DNA of 6,922 nucleotides, taken from Saprospiraceae bacterium. GTDB taxonomy: Bacteria; Bacteroidota; Bacteroidia; Chitinophagales; Saprospiraceae. The stretch spans positions 1 through 6,922 of the forward strand of contig JABDPK010000225.1 in the NCBI GenBank assembly GCA_013042795.1, given 5' to 3'. Of this stretch, positions 1-6,922 are shown piece after piece. A program made the position numbers and the translations under genes. The number at the start of each line of letters is the position of its first letter. Position 1 is the first letter of the stretch. Below the pieces are notes generated by a model that did not search any database, was not told the DNA's origin, and saw only the letters and a list, made by a program, of their open reading frames with translations.

Positions 1-468
1 GGCTATGTCTAATTCGATCGATTGACCCGGTAATACAAACTGTTCAAGTTCCAGTTTGAAAACCGTCTCGTCAGATTCGTTATTATCATCTGTAGATTCA
101 TAAGACCAGGAATCACTAAGATCGTTACCTTCCTGATCCTTAATATGCCGGATCTGTGTCCAGGACCATCCACAATCTTCATCAATGCCTTGTGTTAAAA
201 ACTCAGGAATACCTCTTTCTTTAAAAAAGGTAGATTCAGAATTTTTAAAAGCATTATAGTACAAATGGAAATAAAGTTTGGTGATCGTATCTGCTGTTCT
301 ATTATGCCATATGATCTTTTGTTGAGCATTCAGCGTTTTATCTGCTGTATCAAGTACAACTTCAATATGATAATTTGCAATTCGAGGGGATAAAGAATCT
401 TTTTGACTGACCAGGGAAGTGGACAGAAAAAAACAATAACTTATTACAATAAAACGAAGGATATTCAA
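1..468 (-). CDS. M1-family metallopeptidase, N-terminal part (3' end beyond the window)
   Basis: Only the first 156 codons are present; the frame is open from 468 to the left edge. The start is inferred as TTG at 468-466: the in-frame stop TAA lies at 480-478, no ATG or GTG occurs before the mature protein begins, and TTG gives a signal peptide (MNILRFIVISYCFFLSTSLVS, then QKDS; the first residue is the TTG codon). The mature part has the hallmark opening of the M1 (aminopeptidase N-like) N-terminal beta-domain: RIANYHIEVVLDTADKTL at about residues 31-48, then WHNRTADTITKLYFHLYYNAFKNSEST, in which LYFHLYYNAF is very typical of bacterial M1 members. The catalytic HExxH and zinc ligands would lie further on and cannot be checked. 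Known for the family: zinc-dependent aminopeptidases removing N-terminal residues. The signal peptide implies a periplasmic or surface enzyme. It is codirectional with the small gene upstream but has its own likely promoter. Family assignment rests on remembered motifs, not an alignment. Confidence 0.8.
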   Translation of the reverse strand, partial: MNILRFIVISYCFFLSTSLVSQKDSLSPRIANYHIEVVLDTADKTLNAQQKIIWHNRTADTITKLYFHLYYNAFKNSESTFFKERGIPEFLTQGIDEDCGWSWTQIRHIKDQEGNDLSDSWSYESTDDNNESDETVFKLELEQFVLPGQSIELDIA

Positions 469-488
469 ATCAGGATTTTAATTCCATT

Positions 489-520
489 CAAAAATAATTA
501 AAGATGGAATTAATGATCAA
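489..520 (-). promoter_or_regulatory. Bacteroidota-type promoter for the M1 peptidase gene
   Basis: On the minus strand TATTTTTG (496-489) matches the -7 consensus TAnnTTTG exactly. TTG (520-518) lies 21 bases upstream, within the 17-23 spacing described for Flavobacterium promoters. Transcription would begin about 5-8 bases downstream, near 483, leaving a leader of roughly 15 bases before the TTG start at 468, which supports that start. The -33 element lies inside an imperfect dyad, GAATT (507-511) and AATTC (519-523) with a 7-base spacer, a possible but unproven operator. Confidence 0.55.
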
Positions 521-624
521 TTCGATACTTAAAAATATAATGGGTATATATATTCCTGTTCACTTGGAAAATAAGGATTTAAAGTATTTGTGTTCCCTGC
601 AAATCTCCTTTAGCAATACCTCGA

Positions 625-933
625 CTACCCGTGGTCGATAAGAATTACACGATAAAACTCATTATCTCCGATCATTATCCTCGCAAGATATTTTCCGGAA
701 TCCAGGTCTGACACTTCTAACTCAATAGCATCACCTTCAGAAATCAGGTCAAACACTTCCTTTAAATTCAAGTTTTCTTGTTCATTGATCAATGATACTT
801 CACCATGAATAGGATGATGGGCATATACTGAAACAAAAGTCTTGTTTCCAGTTACAGGTTGAGGGAAAAATTCACCGATTATTATTTCATCAAAATCACT
901 CATTGGATAGGGGTTTAATGAAATGAATTTCAC
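625..933 (-). CDS. small acidic protein of unknown function
   Basis: I do not recognise this protein. The frame runs from GTG at 933-931 to TAG at 627-625 (102 residues). A second candidate start, ATG at 903-901, gives 92 residues beginning MSDFDEIIIG and seems at least as likely: ATG is the commoner codon, and the ten extra residues (MKFISLNPYP) have no obvious role. Neither start has a clear Shine-Dalgarno sequence. From the ATG the protein is strongly acidic (18 Asp/Glu against 5 Lys/Arg), has no cysteine, no signal peptide and no membrane segment, so it is probably cytoplasmic. Alternating hydrophobic stretches (KTFVSVYAHH, AIELEVSDLD, YLARIMIG, FYRVILIDHG) suggest a small beta-rich fold with a short helix around NLKEVFDLIS. 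It lies 89 bases after the HTCS stop and 157 bases before the peptidase start, all on the same strand. Co-transcription with the HTCS is possible but unproven. Being real is supported by the protein-like composition and by absence of a longer competing frame. Confidence 0.6.
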   Translation of the reverse strand: MKFISLNPYPMSDFDEIIIGEFFPQPVTGNKTFVSVYAHHPIHGEVSLINEQENLNLKEVFDLISEGDAIELEVSDLDSGKYLARIMIGDNEFYRVILIDHG

Positions 934-1022
934 ATATACAATATAAGGTATCTGACCTGACTAAAAAGGACAGAACATGTACAGAATCGGACTAATACAG
1001 TATTATAGATTAACCACTTGAC
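934..1022. other. short intergenic spacer between HTCS and the small acidic gene
   Basis: No gene fits in these 89 bases. No exact TAnnTTTG box and no GC-rich hairpin followed by a T run is visible on the minus strand, so neither a promoter for the small gene nor a terminator for the HTCS gene is supported. Read-through from the HTCS into the small gene is therefore the simpler reading. The only structure seen is the small palindrome listed separately. Confidence 0.4.
993..1005. repeat. 13-base palindrome TAATAC-A-GTATTA
   Basis: Six-base arms around a single central base form a perfect inverted repeat 17 bases downstream of the HTCS stop codon. It is AT-rich, has no useful loop and no T tract, so it is a poor terminator hairpin. 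It could be a protein-binding dyad or chance in AT-rich DNA. Confidence 0.35.
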
Positions 1023-4000
1023 CTATTTAGGCATGAAATGCCTGGAGGGAGATTTTCCAAAGTACTTTTTGTAGCTCCTTGAAAAAGACGTTGATTCCTT
1101 GAATCCAACAGCAACAGCCACTTCCTGAATAGTTGTTTTTTGCCCTTTTTCAAGCATTTCCCTGGCGGCTTGCAATCTAAGCTGGTTGATGTATTTTTGT
1201 GGGCTTAAACCGGTAATTTTCATAAGTCGCCTTCTGAACTGACGCTCGCTCAGGTAAGATTTATGAGCAAGCCAATTCACACTTAGTATCTGTTTTGGCA
1301 TTGCTTCGAATGCGAGCTTTTCCATGTTTGCCAACCATTCACTTTCTTTTTGACTTATTCTTTCACTTTGAATTGAAGAGTTCTCAGTTTTGGCAACATA
1401 TTTTGCCCTGGTATTTTGTTGTGTGAGTAACTTGTCAACTCTTATCAGAAGTTCTTCTTCATCAAATGGTTTAACAAGATAATCATCAACGCCTACCCTC
1501 AAAACTTTAAGCCTGTCTTTTACATCAGCCTTAGCAGAAATTACAATTAATGGAATATGCCTGGTTTCGTCATTTGATTTTAATTGATCAATCAACTCAT
1601 ATCCATCCATAACCGGCATCATAAGATCCGTAACAATCATATTGATATTATCTGAATCTGAAAGATGGTCAAGTGCTTCCTGGCCATTTCGGGTTACAAC
1701 CAGCTTGTACCTGTCCCGGAACACTATGGTTAAATAACTGCGTAAATCAGGATTATCTTCTACTATGAGCAATGTAGGTTTTTCTTTTTCTGCATTTTGA
1801 TCTAAATGTAATGGACTTTTCATCCTGTCTGTTGAAATCAAATTGTTAGTCGTAGATTTCAGGGATTCAGGAGATAAAACGATTTTATCCTCGACTTGCA
1901 GTTCCGTAAATTTCTTTGGAAAAGAAAAGAAGAAGGAGGTACCTTCATTAATATTGCTTTTCACCCATGCTTTGCCCTTGAATAAATTAGCATAGTCATA
2001 AACGATTGCTAATCCAATACCAGTGCCACTATCAGAAGCACTACTTTTGTTCTTGGATTGAAAATACCTGTCGAAAATATGAACCTGATCTTCTTTGTCG
2101 ATGCCAATGCCTGAGTCCTTGACAGACAAAATTATGTTTCCTTCTTTTTCATAGACTGAAAGTATGATTTTACCATTTGCAGGTGTGAACTTGATCGCAT
2201 TGGAAAGGTAATTATAAATAACGCGTTCGAATTTCTGACGGTCTATTAGAATGATCAAATCCTTGTCACAATTAAAATCCAATTTGAGTTCTTGTTTCTG
2301 GATAAGTGCCTTTTCTGAAAATTGCATGAATACCCTGACAACAACTTTCCATAAATTTGCCGGTCTTTCATTTATCTTAAGTTGATTTGAATCAAACTTG
2401 CTAAGATCCATGATCTGGTTAATCAGTGCCAACAGGTTATGACCGCTTTCCCTGGCATTTTGTAATAACATGGTATTACGTTCGTCCAGTTGATTGCTTT
2501 TCAGGATTGATCCCAAAGGACCCAAAAGGATGGTGAGAGGTGTACGGAGTTCATGAGCTACATTGGTAAAGAAATTCGTTTTAAGCTTATCCAGTGCCTG
2601 TAGTTTTTTAGCCTGTGCATCAAGGATCTCATTTTGCTTTTTAATCATTTCTGTCCTTATCTCTATCTGTTTCTTGAGCCTGTATTGTCGCCTTTTTTCA
2701 TTAGAGCTCCAGAATTTATATACGGCAAATGCTAATAGCACTAAAACCACAAGAACAATAACATTAAACCAGAGTTTCAGGTAATAGGGTCTCAGTCGTT
2801 TTATTTTTATTTCTATCTCATTGCTTGACCATTTACCATCGGACCCTTGTCCCTTAATACGGAGGAGATGATCACCATATTTTAAATGTGAAATCCTTAG
2901 ATAGTTTTCGTCCTGGTATTGCCAATCCTGATCGGGTTCATCAAATTTATAGGCAAACCTTATTTTATCCTGGTCTTCATATGATAATAGATTAAATGAA
3001 AGCCTGAAGAAGGGATCAAATGGGTCTAATACAATCTCCCCGGTCTGTTTCAAATCTGCTGACTTATCGACAAGTTTTTTCTCGTGGCTTACAAACTGCT
3101 GAAAGTCTGTTATAACCATTGTAGGGTTGTTTTCAGATTCCAGGTTCACAAAATCGTCAGGATTGAAGACTGTTATTCCATTAAGGCCTCCGAAGTAAAT
3201 GTTCCCGGAATCATCGTTGGTATGAGATATCCTGTTAAACTCATTGTGGCAAATACCATCTTTTTCAAGGAATGAAAACACCTCATGTGTTTCTTTATTG
3301 AATCTGTTTAATCCATAGTCGGTTGAAAACCATAAATGCTTATGATCATCCTCATATATTCCATGCAGGTTATTATTTGTGATCCCGTTTTCCCTTGTGA
3401 ATTGAAAATAATCTCCATTTTCAGGATTCCAGTTAACAAGCCCATGCCCTGATGTTGCAAGCCAGAAGCTTCCATTATCGTCCTCCTGCAGATGATGAAT
3501 ATTATCAAAAGGGAGATAATACTTTCCACTACCTTTTCTCCAAAACCTGTCCTGGACCTTATTTTCTTCTACATCAAGTGTATAGAGTCCTCCTTCCGTC
3601 ACAATCCATATCCTGCCTTTGTTGTCTTCATGGAATTGATATATATAAAATAAATTCTCATTGTTCTCCAGGCCATCGATTTCATAGAATTCATCTTCTT
3701 CAAGATATCCAACTTCTCCTTTGTCATTTGTAATCCAGATTTTACCATACTTATCCTTATAATAGGCCCAATTGGTTCCTGCACCATTAAAAATTCTGGT
3801 TTTCCTGATTATTGACTTACCAGGACTTCCTCTTTGAAAACAAATCAACTTGCCATTTGTACAATAACAGATCTCTGTAGAATCTGTTTCAATGAGCTGG
3901 AAAGATGTTCCATCAGCAGGTATATACTCGATTTCATCATAATTACTGATAGGCGTTTTTAAGATCTGTGGATTATTTTCTATGACACCCCATAGATATT

Positions 4001-5129
4001 CACCATCAACCATCAGACCACGCATCCGGTTAGGATATTTATTATCATTTTTCGCAATCTGTCGAAAATGATTCTTAGTAAGTACAAGTTTGAAAATTCC
4101 AAATTGGGTAGCCACCCAAATTCTTTGGCTTTTATCTTCAAAAATATCAGTTGTGGTATTTAAATCGCTCTTGTTATTTTCAATTAATTTTGACCAGGAA
4201 GAATTTGAGTCAATAATATGAAACTTGTCAGTATTGACTAACCATATACCATTCCGAGACATGTACTGAACACATATTTCATTGAATTTGTGTAGTTCAG
4301 GATCAACTTGTAGGAAATGATCACGAAGCCTGGTATTTGTAATAATATTTAAATCAGAAGTTACATTGAAAATCTCAAATGAGTCATCATTTCCTGTTAC
4401 CAGAAATCTACATGTACTATCAGGCAAGAAATCTATAACTTCCAGATATTTTACATCCTTTGGGTTGTTATAATTCCATTTCTTCTTTCCTTCTTTATCA
4501 AAGGCTATTAAATCATATTCCTGTATGCGGCCATTTTTCCTGACAGTCCTGTAATTGATCCAAATATCTCCCCATGGCGCCTGCCACATTTTAAATACCT
4601 GTTCAAAATCAAATTTATCAAGTTGCTTTACTTTAAATTCTCCATCATAAGATATCAATCGATGATCCTTGGTAATAATGAGAATATTACCTTCTACCCC
4701 TGCATCAAAAGCCACAACCTCTCCTAATGTAAAAGGTAGGTTGCTGAAAAATTCTTCAATTGGAATTACAACTTCTGAAACCGGATTAAAAATATCAATT
4801 GTGATCGGGGATTTACTGCTTTTATAATCTGTATCAATCAGCCAAAAGAGCCTCTTCTTGTCCTTGAGAATATGATTTATTTCGTTGGATTGGAGGCCTT
4901 GATCTTTTGATATCAACTTAAAATCATGTCCATCAAACCTATTGAGTCCATTACGGGTTCCTACCCATATAAAACCTTGTTCATCCTGTATGATCGATTG
5001 AGCATCCCTGTTTGAGAGTCCTTCGTCTACACCAAAGAAATCAATCCTGGATATTATATCCTGTGACATCATCAGGTTGGAGTACCCGATGAAAGTGCAT
5101 AAAAGGGTTATTAGTGTTTTAAATTTCAT
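1023..5129 (-). CDS. hybrid two-component system sensor/regulator (HTCS)
   Basis: Complete, 1368 residues, a normal HTCS length; ATG at 5129-5127, stop TAG at 1025-1023. Domains in order: signal peptide about 1-22 (ends MMS, then QD); periplasmic Reg_prop beta-propeller about 30-660, with clear blade motifs such as GFIWVGTRNGLNRFDG (52-67), RIWVATQFGIF (336-346), KIWITNDKGEVGYL (463-476), RIWIVTEGGLYTLD (506-519), SFWLATSGHGLVNW (554-567) and LWFSTDYGLNRFN (599-611); Y_Y_Y domain about 705-778; one membrane helix about 785-807; coiled linker 810-848; HisKA with phosphoacceptor H859 in AHELRTP; ATPase domain with N977 (N box), DSGIGID from D1005 and GTGIGL from G1035; receiver about 1118-1235 with E1124, D1125, phosphoacceptor D1168, S1198 and K1220; AraC-type HTH about 1280-1366. 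All catalytic residues are present. Known for the family: direct ligand sensing in the periplasm and transcriptional control of nearby genes, often glycan-use genes. Here the nearest divergent gene is a DUF5916 protein and no SusC/SusD is visible, so the ligand is unknown. Family call is very secure; target and ligand are inference. Confidence 0.96.
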   Translation of the reverse strand: MKFKTLITLLCTFIGYSNLMMSQDIISRIDFFGVDEGLSNRDAQSIIQDEQGFIWVGTRNGLNRFDGHDFKLISKDQGLQSNEINHILKDKKRLFWLIDTDYKSSKSPITIDIFNPVSEVVIPIEEFFSNLPFTLGEVVAFDAGVEGNILIITKDHRLISYDGEFKVKQLDKFDFEQVFKMWQAPWGDIWINYRTVRKNGRIQEYDLIAFDKEGKKKWNYNNPKDVKYLEVIDFLPDSTCRFLVTGNDDSFEIFNVTSDLNIITNTRLRDHFLQVDPELHKFNEICVQYMSRNGIWLVNTDKFHIIDSNSSWSKLIENNKSDLNTTTDIFEDKSQRIWVATQFGIFKLVLTKNHFRQIAKNDNKYPNRMRGLMVDGEYLWGVIENNPQILKTPISNYDEIEYIPADGTSFQLIETDSTEICYCTNGKLICFQRGSPGKSIIRKTRIFNGAGTNWAYYKDKYGKIWITNDKGEVGYLEEDEFYEIDGLENNENLFYIYQFHEDNKGRIWIVTEGGLYTLDVEENKVQDRFWRKGSGKYYLPFDNIHHLQEDDNGSFWLATSGHGLVNWNPENGDYFQFTRENGITNNNLHGIYEDDHKHLWFSTDYGLNRFNKETHEVFSFLEKDGICHNEFNRISHTNDDSGNIYFGGLNGITVFNPDDFVNLESENNPTMVITDFQQFVSHEKKLVDKSADLKQTGEIVLDPFDPFFRLSFNLLSYEDQDKIRFAYKFDEPDQDWQYQDENYLRISHLKYGDHLLRIKGQGSDGKWSSNEIEIKIKRLRPYYLKLWFNVIVLVVLVLLAFAVYKFWSSNEKRRQYRLKKQIEIRTEMIKKQNEILDAQAKKLQALDKLKTNFFTNVAHELRTPLTILLGPLGSILKSNQLDERNTMLLQNARESGHNLLALINQIMDLSKFDSNQLKINERPANLWKVVVRVFMQFSEKALIQKQELKLDFNCDKDLIILIDRQKFERVIYNYLSNAIKFTPANGKIILSVYEKEGNIILSVKDSGIGIDKEDQVHIFDRYFQSKNKSSASDSGTGIGLAIVYDYANLFKGKAWVKSNINEGTSFFFSFPKKFTELQVEDKIVLSPESLKSTTNNLISTDRMKSPLHLDQNAEKEKPTLLIVEDNPDLRSYLTIVFRDRYKLVVTRNGQEALDHLSDSDNINMIVTDLMMPVMDGYELIDQLKSNDETRHIPLIVISAKADVKDRLKVLRVGVDDYLVKPFDEEELLIRVDKLLTQQNTRAKYVAKTENSSIQSERISQKESEWLANMEKLAFEAMPKQILSVNWLAHKSYLSERQFRRRLMKITGLSPQKYINQLRLQAAREMLEKGQKTTIQEVAVAVGFKESTSFSRSYKKYFGKSPSRHFMPK

Positions 5130-5137
5130 TAATGGTA

Positions 5138-5141
5138 TCCT
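5138..5141 (-). promoter_or_regulatory. possible Shine-Dalgarno site of the HTCS gene
   Basis: AGGA on the minus strand, 8 bases before the ATG at 5129. It is the only start in the window with a recognisable site, and it supports the chosen start. Bacteroidota genes often lack such sites, so the match may be fortuitous. Confidence 0.35.
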
Positions 5142-5326
5142 GCCTGAACTATTACTAGAACAAATGAATTCTAAAAAGATACCTCAGGAAATTGCAGTGG
5201 AAAAATACTATTCTCTCAATAAAAAATATTTCTATTTCGCCTTTTTCTTTATATAAAACATAACAAAGTGTAATACTCTTGTCATTTCCAATACAGAATC
5301 AAAGAACATTGCACTTGAATGGTAAT

Positions 5327-5336
5327 TTATATATAA
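5327..5336. repeat. 10-base palindrome TTATATATAA upstream of the -7 box
   Basis: A perfect palindrome ending 16 bases before the TATCTTTG box of the rightward gene. It occupies the place where a -33 TTG would be expected. It may be part of an activator site or simply AT-rich DNA that eases melting. Confidence 0.3.
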
Positions 5337-5352
5337 TGTCTGGGTAGCACAC

Positions 5353-5360
5353 TATCTTTG
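5353..5360 (+). promoter_or_regulatory. -7 promoter element of the DUF5916 gene
   Basis: TATCTTTG matches TAnnTTTG exactly. Transcription would begin near 5366, leaving about 19 bases before the GTG start at 5385. No TTG is found 17-23 bases upstream; the nearest, at 5315-5317, is 35 bases away. The absent -33 element suggests dependence on an activator, plausibly the adjacent HTCS (inference). Confidence 0.5.
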
Positions 5361-5384
5361 TTTTTCATTTATAAAAAACGGATT

Positions 5385-6922
5385 GTGAAATATCTTTCCA
5401 TCTTCATTTTCTTAATATTAAATCCTGCGTTGATTGGACAATCATCGAAAAACAACTTACCATTTGGCAAACAAACACCATTTATTATACAAAAATTAAC
5501 GGATCCAATACTCCTTGATGGTCGGTTGAATGAAGCTTGCTGGCAGGTAGCCGAAGAACTCAAAGAATTCACTCAATACTTCCCTTCTGATAGTCTTAAA
5601 GCGTTGGGGTCTACAAAAATGTATATGTGCTATGATGACGAAGCACTCTATGTAGCCGCAATTTGCGAATCACTTTCTGATGACTATGCTATTGCTAACC
5701 TGAAGAGAGATTACGGGTTTTCTGAAAATGATAACATCAGTTTCATCTTTGACACATTTAATGATAAAACGAATGCCTACATGTTTGGAATGAATGCCTA
5801 TGGTGCAAGGCGTGAAGCATTGATATCCAACGGTGGAAAAACACGTAATAGTTTCAATGCATCATGGGACAACAAATGGGATGGAGAGTCAAAAATATAT
5901 GGTAATTACTGGATTTGTGAACTTAAAATTCCTTTTAAGACTATCCGGTATAACAAAGGTGCCAGTAAGTGGCGATTTAATTGTTACAGAAATGATAAAC
6001 AATGCAATGAGATCACATGCTGGGTCAATATCCCCAGAGAGAACATCCTGATGGACCTTACGTACATGACTGACATGATTTGGGAAGATCCATTGGACGA
6101 ACCAGGAAAGAATATATCGGCTATTCCATATACAAGTTACAGTAATACAAGAGATTTCGAAGACACACTCCAATTAGTCACCGATGCAAGCTTTAATATC
6201 GGAGGAGACGCCAAGATCGCATTGAGTTCCAGTATGAATCTTGATCTCACTTTCAATCCGGATTTTTCACAAGTGGAAGTAGATCAACAAGTCACCAATC
6301 TTGATCGATTCGAAATTTTCTTTCCGGAAAGACGACAATTTTTCCTGGAAAATGCGGATTTGTTCTCGCGCTTTGGCAATTCAAGAATGAATCCTTTTTT
6401 TTCAAGGCGAATTGGTATATCAAAAGATACACTGACCGATACCAATATTCAAAACAAAATCTTTTATGGTGCCAGAGTCAGTGGAAAAATAAATGAGACA
6501 CTTCGTCTCGGAGTTTTGAATATGATGACCGCTGATCAGCCCGAAAATGATCTCCCAATAGCGAACTATACTGTCCTTGCAGCAGAAAAACAGGTATTTG
6601 GACGGTCTAATATCGCTTTTATTTTTACAAACAGACAATCGGTAAATGCCGAGAATTATGGAACTACACTCGATAAATATGACCGGGTTGCAGGTCTTGA
6701 ATACAGGTTATTGTCTGAAAACAATCTTTGGTCAGGAAAGGCCTCTTTTATGAAGGCATTGACACCAAATGATGAAGCTCACAAATTCGCCCATTATCTT
6801 CAATTGGAACACAACAAAAGAACCTGGAGGGTTGAATGGGTTCAAATGTTTATAGGCGAAGGCTTTGATGCCGAAATGGGATTTGTACCTCGTAAAGACA
6901 TCATATTTTTTAGTCCGGAATT
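5385..6922 (+). CDS. exported CBM9-like/DUF5916 protein, N-terminal 512 residues (3' end beyond the window)
   Basis: The frame is open from GTG at 5385-5387 to the right edge. GTG gives a good signal peptide (start codon, then KYLSIFIFLILNPALIG, then QSSKNN); an upstream in-frame TTG at 5358 overlaps the -7 box and is unlikely. An N-terminal domain resembling carbohydrate-binding family 9 spans about 38-240: DPILLDGRLNEACWQVA (40-56), then MYMCYDDEALYVAAICES, then WICELKIPFKTIRY (176-189). The DUF5916 domain starts about 270, with its signature FNPDFSQVEVDQQVTN (290-305) and FEIFFPERRQFFLEN (309-323); near the end of the visible part FDAEMGFVPRKD is another typical motif. Known for the family: exported proteins, predicted from such signatures to be outer-membrane beta-barrels, usually about 700-900 residues; function not established. 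Seven cysteines lie in the N-terminal domain (52, 82, 94, 178, 200, 207, 212) and none in the visible DUF5916 part. It is transcribed divergently from the HTCS, which may control it. Confidence 0.88.
   Translation, partial: MKYLSIFIFLILNPALIGQSSKNNLPFGKQTPFIIQKLTDPILLDGRLNEACWQVAEELKEFTQYFPSDSLKALGSTKMYMCYDDEALYVAAICESLSDDYAIANLKRDYGFSENDNISFIFDTFNDKTNAYMFGMNAYGARREALISNGGKTRNSFNASWDNKWDGESKIYGNYWICELKIPFKTIRYNKGASKWRFNCYRNDKQCNEITCWVNIPRENILMDLTYMTDMIWEDPLDEPGKNISAIPYTSYSNTRDFEDTLQLVTDASFNIGGDAKIALSSSMNLDLTFNPDFSQVEVDQQVTNLDRFEIFFPERRQFFLENADLFSRFGNSRMNPFFSRRIGISKDTLTDTNIQNKIFYGARVSGKINETLRLGVLNMMTADQPENDLPIANYTVLAAEKQVFGRSNIAFIFTNRQSVNAENYGTTLDKYDRVAGLEYRLLSENNLWSGKASFMKALTPNDEAHKFAHYLQLEHNKRTWRVEWVQMFIGEGFDAEMGFVPRKDIIFFSPE

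Larger units (their letters stand above)
5130..5384. promoter_or_regulatory. divergent regulatory region between HTCS and DUF5916 genes
   Basis: These 255 bases hold no gene and must contain both outward promoters. The rightward promoter is recognisable (listed separately). The leftward HTCS promoter is not settled: on the minus strand TATTTTTC (5207-5200) and TATCTTTT (5181-5174) each differ from TAnnTTTG at the last base, and neither has a TTG at the right distance. Weak autonomous promoters would be consistent with a low-level regulator gene. A regulator reading outward from a shared region commonly binds within it, so any HTCS operator is most likely here. Confidence 0.55.

Noticed and set aside
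625..933. Small acidic protein as antitoxin or immunity protein
   Set aside because: Size and acidity alone would allow it, but there is no partner toxin gene next to it and no recognised motif; the flanking genes are a sensor regulator and a peptidase.
993..1005. Palindrome as the HTCS transcription terminator
   Set aside because: Six AT-rich pairs with a one-base centre cannot form a stable hairpin loop, and no T run follows on the minus strand.
2563..3733. Open frames on the plus strand (2563-2784, 3084-3275, 3452-3733) and on the minus strand (3308-3529, 3599-3787)
   Set aside because: All lie inside the HTCS coding region in other frames, with no family resemblance and no promoter. The HTCS frame is unbroken and conserved in domain content throughout.
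1023..5129. Possible frameshift or gene fusion in the long minus-strand gene
   Set aside because: The order signal peptide, propeller, Y_Y_Y, membrane helix, kinase, receiver and AraC domain is the standard HTCS architecture in one continuous frame.
5369..6638. Open frames at 5369-5572, 5889-6173 and 6420-6638 (minus) and 5833-6051 (plus)
   Set aside because: They overlap the DUF5916 gene, whose plus-strand frame is open from 5385 to the edge and carries recognisable family motifs.
1..6922. Mobile element, phage or defence island
   Set aside because: No transposase, integrase, terminal repeats, tRNA or restriction/defence gene is visible, and base composition looks even across the window.

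Overview
The window reads as ordinary chromosomal DNA from a member of the Bacteroidota. Four things point there: a one-protein hybrid two-component system (HTCS), a family concentrated in this phylum; an exported protein with the DUF5916 signature; visibly AT-rich sequence with almost no Shine-Dalgarno sites; and two exact matches to the Bacteroidota -7 promoter element TAnnTTTG just upstream of exported-protein genes. The genus cannot be read from the sequence.

Layout. 1-468 (minus) is the N-terminal 156 residues of an exported M1-family metallopeptidase; the rest lies beyond the left edge. 469-624 is intergenic and holds the best promoter of the window. 625-933 (minus) is a small acidic protein of 92-102 residues that I do not recognise. 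934-1022 is a short spacer with a small palindrome. 1023-5129 (minus) is a complete 1368-residue HTCS: signal peptide, large periplasmic beta-propeller sensor, Y_Y_Y domain, one membrane helix, histidine kinase, receiver and AraC-type DNA-binding domain. 5130-5384 is a divergent intergenic region. 5385-6922 (plus) is the first 512 codons of an exported CBM9-like/DUF5916 protein that runs off the right edge. No gap exceeds 300 bases, and I found no RNA genes, insertion sequences, CRISPR arrays or origins.

How the genes may work together. The HTCS has every residue needed to sense a periplasmic ligand, phosphorylate itself, pass the phosphate to its receiver and bind DNA. Its divergently transcribed neighbour starts behind a promoter with a perfect -7 box but no -33 TTG; a 10-bp palindrome lies where that element would be. 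This is the arrangement expected of an activator-dependent promoter, so the DUF5916 gene is the natural candidate target (inference). No SusC/SusD pair or glycoside hydrolase is visible, so this HTCS is not in a classical polysaccharide utilisation locus within the window. I see no convincing novel system; the points most worth a second look are the HTCS/DUF5916 pairing, the unidentified small protein and the non-ATG starts of both exported neighbours, which automatic annotation may place wrongly.
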